Part shown: positions 21,001-31,955 of the stretch, in pieces
Layout of the letters: every line of letters starts with the position of its first letter
Numbering within the stretch: the stretch's first letter is position 1
Origin: Hypholoma sublateritium FD-334 SS-4
Taxonomy: Eukaryota > Basidiomycota > Agaricomycetes > Agaricales > Strophariaceae
Direction of reading: 5' to 3'
DNA: 45,514 nt
Assembly: GCA_000827495.1 (NCBI GenBank)
Contig: KN817607.1
Span: 3,072 to 48,585, forward strand
Translations under genes and position numbers: made by a program
Notes under the pieces: generated by a model
Databases searched by the model: none
Seen by the model: the letters and a program-made list of their open reading frames with translations, nothing else
Told to the model about the DNA's origin: nothing

Positions 21001-22582
21001 TGCGCGAGGCGGAGACTAAATTCACCGCGAGCACGGCAAAGCTATCGCACGCGATTTTCTCTCGGTCGGCGCAGGAGATCCCGCACTCGTTCAAGTTGAC
21101 AGTACAATCCCTTGTCAAGGCCAAGTCAATTTCCCAGATCGGAAGCGGTGCTACCACGCACTATGTGGATATTATCCGGGATGTTATTAACCTCTTGCCT
21201 ATCTACTGGCTCTCAGAAGAAGTTGTGCGTATTTCTAAGCTGCCGTGCATAGCCCTTTCTGAAGGTTGTTCTAGGCTGGCTTCCCTCTCAAGACAGAGGT
21301 TCATCCGCAGGGGCTATGGTACGACTCTGTTACATACGACGACTTTGCAGATGTTGCAGAGTGCGTTTTACTCTGATCAGTTTCCAAAGCTCTTTCTGAT
21401 ATTTAATTCCATGTTTAGATATATCTACTGCAATTTCGACCCAGTTAATGACTGGCGCTTGAGGGAATCATCACAACGCACAGCCAATAAATGCATCGAA
21501 TCAATCAAAAACCTTGTGGATAAGAGATGGGTATGTCTATGATTCTTGGTTCCCAATAATCTGCTCACACGCTGAAATTTTTAGATGCCGAGCAACTTCG
21601 ACTTTCCCCTGCTGAAACAGCTCTGGGACGAGTACGGTCACAAGAAAGCCAACCCGGCTGAGTTCGCCAGTCAGCTGTTCGCCGCGACGGTACCCACGGC
21701 GGCACTCTATTCGCAAGCGCTGGCCAACGTAATCGATTTCTACCTCGACGACGATCGGCACAGCATACGAGAGAAAATTGTCGATCTGGACCAATCGGCG
21801 GAGAACAAGTCGGCGGAGATCATGGTCTACGTTTACGAGGCGCTGCGGCTGCGACCTGTCGTACGTCGCTCTTTTTCACGGTGGAGCGTCTGATCTAATA
21901 TCAACGCCCAACAGACTGCTGGTGTTTACCGGACTGCCACCCAAGACGACCCAGAAGTTGCGGTTGGAGTCCACACCGGCAACATCGTGTTCGCCAGCCT
22001 CGTTGATGCAAATACCGATGTACGTAATGACTTATTGTACCACTACATGACATTCAACTGTATTGAAGGCCGTCGTATTCGGAGCGGATGCGCTCTCGCC
22101 AACCTTCTCGGCTACCGCTAGCAAGTCTGTCTTGCTTGGCTTTGATCATGGGTGAATATTCATCTGTCTTACTTCCATTTCTCGCGATTTACATGAGTCC
22201 CAGCTTCTTGAGTCCTGCATTCTTCGAATCCGTGAGTGCTAATCATGAATGTGTATCAAATCATCATTCAACTTCTTTTTTACAGACTGTTCCTGCTGTG
22301 CTTGGTGCCGTCTTGGGCCTCAAGGACCTAAAGCGCGGACCCAAAAACTCGGGCAAACTTCTCTCGTATGTTCTACGATTCAAGGGAGCAATATCCGGCC
22401 GTTCACTGAAATTGCTTTAGATTTACGGAAAAAATGCACGGAGCGGAACGGGTATTGTACCCCTCTCAGCGTGGTCTGGTCAACCCTTGGTCGGAGTCGC
22501 TCATTCTCCAGGTAAGCAATTGTTATTGATGATGTTCGTGGCATCAATGCCTGATATATTTGCACAGTACACGGCTGCGTGA
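18039..22582 (+). CDS. Psi-producing oxygenase / linoleate diol synthase-like, heme peroxidase fused to P450
   Basis: Ppo enzymes oxidise C18 fatty acids in an N-terminal cyclooxygenase-like heme dioxygenase domain; a C-terminal P450 may isomerise the hydroperoxide, giving oxylipins that control sporulation. About 24 exons encode about 1,090 residues, the normal length. Peroxidase signs are the likely distal His in FADLVIHSIFNTD (codon 18840-18842), SSYLDLSILYGNSQKD, MMPPAACALLVLLSRNHN, and YRWH at 19530-19541 with the catalytic Tyr and proximal His. The P450 part has the helix-K motif EALR at 21837-21848. Where the heme-cysteine loop should be, the exons (22071-22228 and on) read LLGFDHGFLSPAFFESTVPA, with no Cys. 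The P450 half is therefore probably unable to bind heme normally, as in PpoC-type enzymes. Stop at 22582. The start was chosen from the TATA position. Confidence 0.9.
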
Positions 22583-23015
22583 CGAAGGCACTTTTGCCTC
22601 TTTTAATGTTGGCCTTTGGTTGGCCTAGTACATCATAATGTAGTACAGTTTCTTCGCAACCTCATCGCATTTGTATAGCTACTTGTACTACGAATTCGGC
22701 ATAATTTATTTCAGTTAATTTACATGAGTACCTAGATCGTGCATCTTATCTTATCAGAGTGTCCCAGTTTGTAAATGTTGGTTGAAGGTGCAGTCACGCG
22801 TCTGGCGCGTCTGGCTCCCAACCGACGAGCATCTGCTCTTGCCGGAATCCGGATATACATAACGCAGAACCGCTTTGTTTATTCACGACGACTCTTATAC
22901 CTTCGCTTTCGGCACGTCTGTACTATATCTGATTCCCCGTCTCTATACCAGTGCATTCCCTCGCAACCGTGATACCCTTGGATGAAAGCTTGTGTATCAA
23001 CAATCCGCTCAACTC
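22583..23015. other. Intergenic region upstream of myosin II
   Basis: No gene is seen in these 433 bp. They must hold the 3' end of the oxygenase gene and the myosin promoter. Confidence 0.5.
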
Positions 23016-26000
23016 ATGCCTGCACCTCGAATATCACAGAATGCCGAGGCAGCTAGGGCTGCCGCACAGCAAGCCGAATTCAACGAGAAGAAATGGGTCT
23101 GGGTTCCAGACATCCGCGAGGGATATCTTGCAGGATGGGTGAACAAGGAGGAGGAAGACTCGGCGGAGGTCATAATGGCTGCCAATGGAGAGGTATGTTG
23201 GGCAGGACATGACGAACCAATTCATAGCCTTAATGGACTCCACAGTTCCGTACAGTTCGATTCGAAGAATTGTTCAAAATGAATCCACCCAAGTTTGATA
23301 GAGTAGAAGACATAGCCGATCTTACATTCCTCAATGAAGCGAGTGTTGTGCACAATCTACGATTGAGATACGGTTCCGGTGCTATATACGTGAGCCATTC
23401 GAACCGTGAAGTCCGCTATATCGTAGTTAACATCTTTGCAGACTTATTCCGGTCTCTTTCTCGTCGCGATCAATCCATACCAGTATCTACCACTTTACTC
23501 CGACACAATAATCCAGCAGTATAGAGGAAAGCGCCGCGACGAGAACCCTCCCCATGTATTTGCTGTTGCGGAACGTGCCTGGGTTAACATGGGCGACGAG
23601 CGTGAAAATCAGAGTATCCTCATTACGTGAGTTCAGAGCCATTCATCTAAGCACCCTTCCTGACACCGCACCAGCGGAGAATCCGGTGCTGGAAAGACAG
23701 AAAGTACCAAGAAGGTCATCCAGTACTTAGCCGCCATTGCAACGGATGTGCACCATCCAACGACACCGTCCCATTCGCGATCGAATACCCTCGCTACCAT
23801 ACCCTCGACTGGTCTGCCCCGCAGTCGGTCGATTCGCAAAGGCCATGCCATGTCTCCCTCCATGACCGGGAATTCCGCTCATCTTACGGCAAAAGGCCGT
23901 CTAGGTCTCCTGGAACGGCAAATTCTGCAAGCAAATCCCATTCTAGAAGCTTTCGGTAACGCACAAACCCAGCGCAACAACAACTCCAGCCGATTTGGTA
24001 AATTCGTCCGAATCATGTTTACTCCTGATGGTAGTATCGCTGGGGCTAACATTGATTGGTACTTGCTGGAGAAGAGCCGCGTAGTCTATCGAAGCGAAGC
24101 GGAACGAAGCTTCCATGTTTTCTATCAGTTACTAGCTGGAGGAGGACAGCTGAAAGGTTGGTACAACAATTCCAATTACACAAGCACAACCTCATTTTGC
24201 ATCTAGATACACTACTTCTCGATGGCGAAATCGAGGACTATGAATATCTGAACAAGACCAAGCGCGAGGTTGATGGTATCGATGATAAAGAAGAATGGAA
24301 CTCCCTGAAGGTACTGATTCAATAACTATTCACTCTCTTCGTTTGACCAATGAATCAAAGACCGCCCTAGATACTGTTGGGTTTGATCCCTCAGAGCAGC
24401 TCGACCTTTTCCGCATAGTGGCTGCCATCCTACACATCGGGAATATCACTGTCACGTCCACGCGGTCCGACGATGCTATGATGCCCGACACGTCACAAGC
24501 GGAACGCGTCTGCCATCTTCTTGGACTCCCCATCGCAGAGTTTACACGTGCCGTACTTCGACCCCGAGCCTTAGCTGGTCGCGAATGGGTCACCCAAGCC
24601 CGAACGCGTCAACAAGCAATNGAAGAACTNTCCGCGCTNNGCAAGACGNTNTACGAGAAATCCTTTGGCNCACTGGTNGAACGCATCAANCGAGCCCTCG
24701 ATCGACCTTCCTCGAAAGCGACATTCATCGGGGTCCTCGATATAGCAGGATTNGAGATCTTNGACGTAAACGGATATGAACAACNTCTGATCAACTATAC
24801 GAACGAGAAGCTGCAGCAATTCTTCAACCACCACATGTTTGTTCTTGAACAAGAGGAATACGCACGAGAAAATATCCAATGGGACTACGTCAATTTTGGA
24901 CTCGACNTGCAGCCAACCATCGATCTGATTGAATCCAGTGGTAATTCAATTGGTATTCTNAGCTGCCTCGACGAAGAATGCATNATGCCCAAGGCCGACG
25001 ATCGTACGTTNACCAANAAACTTAACGCAATTTGGGCTACTCCATCCAATGACGATGAGTCGGAACANCCGGGCCGAATGAAGTACGAGCCATCGAGATT
25101 CGAACAAGGCTTCGTTGTGCAGCATTATGCTGCAAGAGTCGAATATCGTACCGACGGATGGTTGGAGAAGAACAAGGACCCNCTGAACGACAACCTGACT
25201 CGCGTGCTTGCCGCGTCGAGTGAACGTTACGTNGCCGGCCTTTTCGCNGAATATGCCGACCAGCCCGTCNCCGCGAATACNNCTCATGGNGCACTCTCTC
25301 TGGGAAAGAAACGGGCGATGAAGAAGGGTGCCTTCCGCACTGTTGCGCAACGTCACAAGGAACAGTTGTCAAGTTTGATGCTGCAACTGAGGTCCACGCA
25401 GCCCCATTTCGTGCGCTGCATCGTCCCGAACAACTTAAAAAAGCCTGGACGGATGGACGTACCGCTGGTGCTGGATCAGCTGCGTTGCAATGGTGTTCTG
25501 GAAGGTATCAGGATAGCGCGCCTTGGCTATCCCAATCGGCTGCCATTTGTTGAATTCCGCCAACGATATGAGATCCTGACACCTGGGGTGCTACCGAAAG
25601 GATACATGGACGGACGCGAAGCCTGTCGCCGCATGGTCATCAGTCTGGAACTTGACGACAGCACCTTCAAACTTGGGACATCAAAAATCTTCTTCAAGGC
25701 CGGTGTACTGGCAGAGCTCGAAGAACGTAGAGATGCACTTTTGTTTGACATTTTCTCTAGGCTACAGGCAGTGTCACGGATGTGGACGGCGCGAAGGCAG
25801 ATGCGGAAGATTTTGAACCGAGCAGAAGCAATTCGCACAATCCAGCGTAANGCCAGAGTTTATGGGGAGTTGCGAGAGTGGCCTTGGTGGCAACTTTATA
25901 CAAAGGTAATCAATTCTCAGTCCAATGTACCATGTATGCTAAAATAATTCATATAGGTCAGACCATTACTAGCAGCAACGAGAAACGATGAAGAGCTTCG

Positions 26001-29000
26001 CGCAAAAGACCTCGAACTGGCTCTAGTNAAAGAGCGGGCGGAACGCGATAAGCAGGAGCGGGAGGNCCTCGAGAAGCTAAAGATGACATTAGAAGCCAGC
26101 AAGNGCAAGGTTGAAGACGAGCTTGAAGCCGAACGTGCCCTCGCCATCGACAAAGACGCCCTCCTCGAACGAAGTAAGCAGCGAGAAAGTGAACTTGAGG
26201 ATGAGATAGCTGCGCTCCAAATCGATATCGCNACCCTNGATTCACAGCTCTCACGTGCCATGCGTCTTCAGAAAGAAAGTGAGGATAAATATGAAAACCT
26301 TCGCGAGGCCTTNGACCAGGCGGCCGAGCATCTTGTACGTTTGGAGCAGGGCNAGAAATCATGGTCTACACGTGAAGAAGAGCTCGCTGTGAAACTCGGA
26401 AAGGCGCAAGAAGAAATCGAGGCTCTCCATGGAGACATTGATGACATCCAGAAAGTGTCCGAAGAGCTGCGGAATCTCGCTCTTCANCGAGAAGAGGACC
26501 TTGTGAGAACGAAGGAGCGGATGGACATTGCNGTGANGGAACTGCGANGNAAAGTGGATATTGAGGTCAAACAAAGGTCGGTGACATCTCATGTTGGTAT
26601 CCAAAGTCTAACATACCTACCAGGGAAATGGTCCGAGACAAGTCTGAACAAGCCNAGAACGAAGCCCGCCAGGCGAAGGCACAGCTAGCCGAGCTTGGGC
26701 GGACGGCGACGGAGTATTCCACAATGATCCAAAAGAGGGAAGAACAGATTGTTGGTCTTTCCGACCAGCTTGATGGCTTGAAGGTTGAACACGAAAATGC
26801 NTCAATGGAGATTGTCGCCCTTAGAGNTGATATCGACGTCCTCGACGGTCAACTTANGGTAGAAAAGCAGGACCATGCTGCCAATATCGCTACACTGGAG
26901 AAACTACAGATAGANCGGGACGAACTCCGCTCCCTCCTCGCCACTAAGACTAGCGAAGCGACTCGTCGGTCGGAAGTTGAGAAGAGTAAAGAAGCGGAAC
27001 TGGCCGAATTGCGCAGTNAGAGCAGTAAACTCCACCAAGAACTCACCGNACTTCGCCGGACATCAGCGGAGAGCCAGAACAAATTGAAGGTGGAATTCGA
27101 ACAACTTTCGCGCGAGCATGCGTCGTTGAACAGNAGTCATTCATCATTGCTNGATCGGGAGAGGATTGCCCAAGCACAACTAACCAAAGCTCAAGGGCAC
27201 CTTTCGGAGCTTGAGAAGGCCAAGAGATCGATGGACTCCGAGATGCTGTCGCTTAGAGCACGTCAGCATGAAGTTCAAGGGGAACTAACCGAGGCGTTGA
27301 GGACAAAAGAAGTACGTGTGCTGGTCATTCTGATTGTGTCATGTAGCTACTGCTAACCTTTTCTGCAGACTATTGAACGCCAATTAACAACCGCAAAGGA
27401 CAAGTTCCGCGATTTTGAGGATATTGTATTAAATTTTGAACGGGACCAGGAAAGTCGCCTGGCTGAGCTGGANACCGCTCGCAAACAATTCGACACAGAA
27501 ACTGCCAAGCGCACGCAACTGGAGAAGACAGTNTCCACTCAGAAAGCGGAGCTTGCAAAATTGAAGGATCGCAACATAAATNTGGAAAAGGATCTGAACA
27601 AGACCTTAACCGAGCTCAAGGCCAGGGAATGGGACGTGAAGCAGCTCTTATCGAAACAAGACAAGACGATCGTCGAACACGTCCATGTNCTCGAAGAAGC
27701 TAAACGCGTCACNGACAAACAGCTTCAACAAGCTCAGCTNGAGCTCGAGAGAAACAACGTCTACATTCTTTCATTNCGGCAGTCAAAAGCAAAGGCATCT
27801 GGGGAATTTGAAGATCTGTCNATGAAATTTGAAAAGGAATTGAGAGCGAAGGACCAGGAGCTCAAGGCGCAGGAAAAGAGGACNGNGGAGGTTCTTGNTC
27901 TTTTCGAAAAGGAGCGAAGAGGGAAGGAGGAAGCCGAACTGCAGGTCCACCGCGTACTTAGAGAACTGCAGCAGACAGGACAACAAGCTGAAGAGCTCGC
28001 CGAGCAACTTGCTGCCACCACGCGCTCCAAGGCCGCCCTCGAAAATGAGCTTGACAGGTTGGCCGACGACATTGAAGGCGGTGATTCGGTTGCTAAACTT
28101 CAACGAGAGTATGAGACACGCATCGCCCTATTGGAAAGCCAGCTTGATGAGGCTGAGATGGGCAAGACAACTGCAGCAAAGATTCGCAATCAGATTGAGC
28201 GCCAACACGCTGAAATCCGGCAGCTCGTCCTTGCAAGTAGCCCGGCTGATCCCGACTTCCATTCTCGACTGCTCCGCGAATTCCAGCGTGCAGAAGAGTC
28301 CCTGCAGAAAGAACTTTCTGTACGTCCACGGAACCCTCGACTCAGTGGTGCAAACGAGCTCCGCCCGCTTTCCAATCACTCGACACCTAGTCGAAAAGCA
28401 CTGAACGCTGCGAAATCTGGAATCCGAGCTGACGAGGGCACCGAGTCGTCGCGGAACTCCGATCATCAAGTTGCAGTACTGAAGCAGCAGCTCCAGCTCC
28501 TCGAATTGCAAATGGCGGCATCGGAGAGCGTAAGGCGGCATTTGGAGTCATCAATCCGTACTCTGACGGCTGAACTCGACAAGAGCGATGGCTCAAAGCA
28601 GTCATTGGAGCGCTACCGAGCGCAGCTAGTTCAAGAGAACACGCGCTTATCTGAACTTCTGAAGGAAGAGGCTGAAGCCCGTCGCACTGCTGAAGCGTCT
28701 CAGATTGACGGAGTGCAAGCCATGTGGGCTAAATTTCAGCATACCATCGCTGAAGAACGAGAGAATTACCATCGTCTCGAGGAGTCGAGGAAAGCTTTGG
28801 TGAGCCTTTTTTCTCCCCCAAAAACTTGAAGTATTGAATTTTTTTCTATCAGGTTGTTCAGCAGCGGACGACTCAGGTAGAAATCGAGGAACAACGAAAT
28901 CAACTGCGCGATATCAGCCACTCCAAAAAACAACTGCAGAAAGAACTCGTTAAAGTCAAGGAACAACTAGAGGTTACAAGGTCTGAGTCTTCTAGTGCGT

Positions 29001-30913
29001 TATCATTTAGCTCCTGCTCTTTCTTTGAACCTTACTGACACATGTCACATGCAGACGTCAAAAGAGAACTCCAGCTCCGCTTACAGCAAGACGAGGTATC
29101 ACTTACGACAGCATCTGCAGTTCAATCTGGTTTGAATTATATTCACCCGATCTATATACGTACTCTAACTTATTATATAGAACTTAAAGCAGTAATCGAG
29201 GCCCTACAATCGAATGAACATATCTTGCAAGGACGGTATGAGGCGGCGGAAATTGAAAGGGCCAAAGCCGTCAGCTCCGAACAGCAAGGTCAGTAAACGC
29301 TTGATGCTCAGGCTTGCCTCGCCTGAAGTCTTTGTTGTAGCTCGTCGCACCCTGACCGAAGCAGAGAAATCACTCGCAAAGTCGACCGAAGACCTCAAGA
29401 AGGCTCTCAAATCCAGCGAGCGCAAGGTCAGGGATCTGGAGAAGGAACTTCATAAAGGAGGGCGTGAGTCGTCAGAAACAAACCTTCTCAGCCAACGCCT
29501 TGCCGCCGAACTAGAAGATGAGCGAGATCAGCATCAAAAAGACCTCGTTGAGCGTGACTTCACCATGGACCAGACACGCAAGAAATATCAGGGTATGCCT
29601 ATGCCTTCTATCATCTGAATCTCCTGACATGTCCGTTGACTATCTTCGGCGCACAGCTGAGTTGGCACAATTGAGTGAAGGTGTGGTTCTACCGCTGAAT
29701 ATGACCGTGTTTGTTGTTGACGTCTCTCGATAGAGCTCCAATCGCAACGGGACGCCTTAAGCCGGCTGCGGGAAGAGAACCGGAATCTCCGTTCGGAACA
29801 CGATGCGCTCCAGCTCAAGTACGACGACGAAGCGTACAACAGCGGCGGGTGGAAGAAAGAGAAGGAGCGCATGGAGATGAAGATCGCCGACATCGAACGC
29901 GCGTACGAGGCATCCACCGGCGCGCAAACGGAACAACAGTCACAGATCGTCGCTCTACATTCCCAAGTTCGCGAGCTTCGGGGTGTCTTGGACGACGCTG
30001 AGGCCGATCGGTCGCTACTGCAGAAAGCACGGCGGGCGTTGCAGGCCGAGCTCGAAACCATCAAGTTGGACACCATCGATTCCAGCAAGGTGTCATCCGA
30101 CCGTGAGTATCAGCGTCTGCAGCTCAAGAAGCAGGACCTCGAGCGCTCTCTGGAAGAGCAGGAAGACCGTGTCTCGCATGCGAACGAGCGCCTGAGAAAG
30201 ACCGAGAATTTTGCCAACGAGTGCCAGGTCGAACTGGGCAAAGTGCGGGTCGAAAACTCGGAGTTGGATAAGCTGAACGTGAGTAGCCCTCTGGCAACTA
30301 TATATCTTCTTTTCCTTATGTTCACTTGTTTCTAGGCAAACCTCGAGAAACAGATCAAGGAATTAAACGTTCGCATTGTCGATCTGGAGACGAGATCATA
30401 CGCCAACGCTCCTCGATCGAGTTTACCGGGCTCTCGCCGACTGGACAGCCGCATCGAAGAATTGACCAATCAACTTCAGCAAACGACAAAAGAGCGCAGG
30501 GCAAGCGGCCGTCACAGAGCTATGCACGACGACACCTCTTTGGAGAACGATCGTCAGCGGGCCAAAGTCGAGTCATACGAGACGCAGATCGAAAGCATGC
30601 GTCAAAGTATAGATTCCATGGTATGTTAGTGTCTTTTCAACTTTCTAAGATCGGCATCACCGACTAACGCTCTCAATGTAGCAAACGGAAGAACACAACC
30701 TTCAGGCAGCCAAAAGACGGGCAGAACGTGAGGCTGTCGATTATAAGCAGCGGGTCCTCAGGTAAGCGCCATCCACTGACGCTGGCGTTGGTGGCTTTAA
30801 CCAGTCTCTCCAGCTTGGAACGAGAGCTCGAGAAGCTGCACAGCAGACTGGAGCACCCAATAGCCGTAGAGCGGACGTTCACAGGGACAGCCCTGAACTC
30901 GTCGCGCAGATGA
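23016..30913 (+). CDS. Class II myosin heavy chain
   Basis: Conventional myosin of the cytokinetic ring and septum. The many exons give about 2,300 residues. Order: N-terminal SH3-like segment ([17 protein letters not shown]); motor with P-loop GESGAGKT (23676-23699), switch [11 protein letters not shown] (about 23980), switch II DIAGFEIF (about 24739), actin-binding [15 protein letters not shown] (about 25405), and the SH helix [12 protein letters not shown]. The neck has two IQ-like motifs ([29 protein letters not shown]). A heptad coiled coil then runs from about 25960 to a short non-helical end ([12 protein letters not shown]), stop at 30913. Loop 1 after the P-loop carries an insertion of roughly 50 residues rich in Ser, Thr and Pro (about 23740-23905). 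Many N bases occur between 24620 and 27880. The start could also be the in-frame ATG at 22992, eight codons upstream. Confidence 0.93.
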
Positions 30914-31537
30914 CAGGCATTTCTTTCTGGACTCTTGGTGTACTAATGCCTTATATTTTACGATACGCCGATACTGTATCACGATTCACGACTGTATTCT
31001 ACAAACATCTGTATTTTTCGCATCTCATGACAAGTATATTATAGTAGACATACGAGGTGGACGCGGAGTGACTAAGAATGAATAGGGAGCCCGCGCGGCG
31101 AGAAGCCATCCATCGTGCGGAGGCTTGAAGCAAGGCCTAGGTATGGGATGCGACTGTGTGTATGGCTGGGGTGCGGCCTTGGTATAATATCAATCCGGAA
31201 AGTCAGTTGGGGGGGGGGAGAACAGGCTCAGCCCTGCTCAGCCGTATAGGCCGGAGAGGAGCGTTTGGACATGAATTCCTTTCCTCCAGTCTGAGAAACG
31301 CTTGTGGCCGATTGCTACAAGGACAAATGTGGGCTCCATCATTGAGTATAACACTGTCCATGAACATGTCCTGGCAGGGAATGACAAATGTATTAGTACC
31401 GTAGATCGTGAATGTCAGAGCTTACACGATAAGCAACGTTTTATTTTTCAAGGATGTAGTCATGTAACATGAAATAAGCCAGGAAATTATAGAGACTACA
31501 TAAGGCGGAATTCATTGAAGGTCGATGGTTTTCATAT
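30914..31537. other. Intergenic region, no gene seen
   Basis: This is the 3' flank of myosin II. A homopolymer of nine or more G lies near 31209-31218. The open frames are short and featureless. Confidence 0.5.
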
Positions 31538-31745
31538 TCATAGTTCCTCGGATGTTCCCCCGAGCCGCAAAGCACCAAACGCAGCGACCTGATACATGTC
31601 GACCTCCGCCAGTAATACGTGGCTGTTTCTTGGCAGACCGTCCGACATGAATCTGTAGAGGATGCGGAATATGCCCAGGTTATTCAAGCTGTTTTTGCCA
31701 ACGCTTACTGCGCGCCAATCGTCCCTTCCGGCGTCATACTGGAGA
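31538..31745 (-). CDS. Possible terminal exon of an unidentified gene
   Basis: The minus strand has a clean frame with plausible codon use: DSLQYDAGRDDW, SLNNLGIFRILYRFMSDG, RNSHVLLAEVDMYQVAAFG and ending LGGTSEEL at 31538. A good acceptor (TTATGACAG) precedes it near 31746. Further upstream only short frames exist before the next gene begins on the plus strand at 31956, so the gene would be tiny or a remnant. I do not recognise the sequence. Confidence 0.35.
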
Positions 31746-31955
31746 CTGTCATAAGTACAGCGGAATGCAACTGAGGTTCTCTAGTTAGAGTAGTTGCAAT
31801 GAACGAAAGCCAGTAAGGACTGCCACTAAACAGCTGCGTCAGGACTAAGTATGTTCTAGATCGTCGCCGTCGAGGTGCAAGCCGGAGTGTGTGACTATTT
31901 CTGGGAACACAAACTTCACTGGTGACCACCACCAGCTTCACGCCCGTGCCGCCAC

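Noticed and set aside
24620..27880. Dozens of N bases at fairly regular spacing within myosin II
   Set aside because: Considered as programmed ambiguity or hypervariability, but most simply unresolved assembly or allelic positions; they do not shift the frame.
18039..31000. Secondary-metabolite or oxylipin gene cluster around the oxygenase
   Set aside because: Neighbours are YKT6, myosin II and PRP6; no tailoring enzyme, transporter or pathway regulator accompanies the oxygenase.
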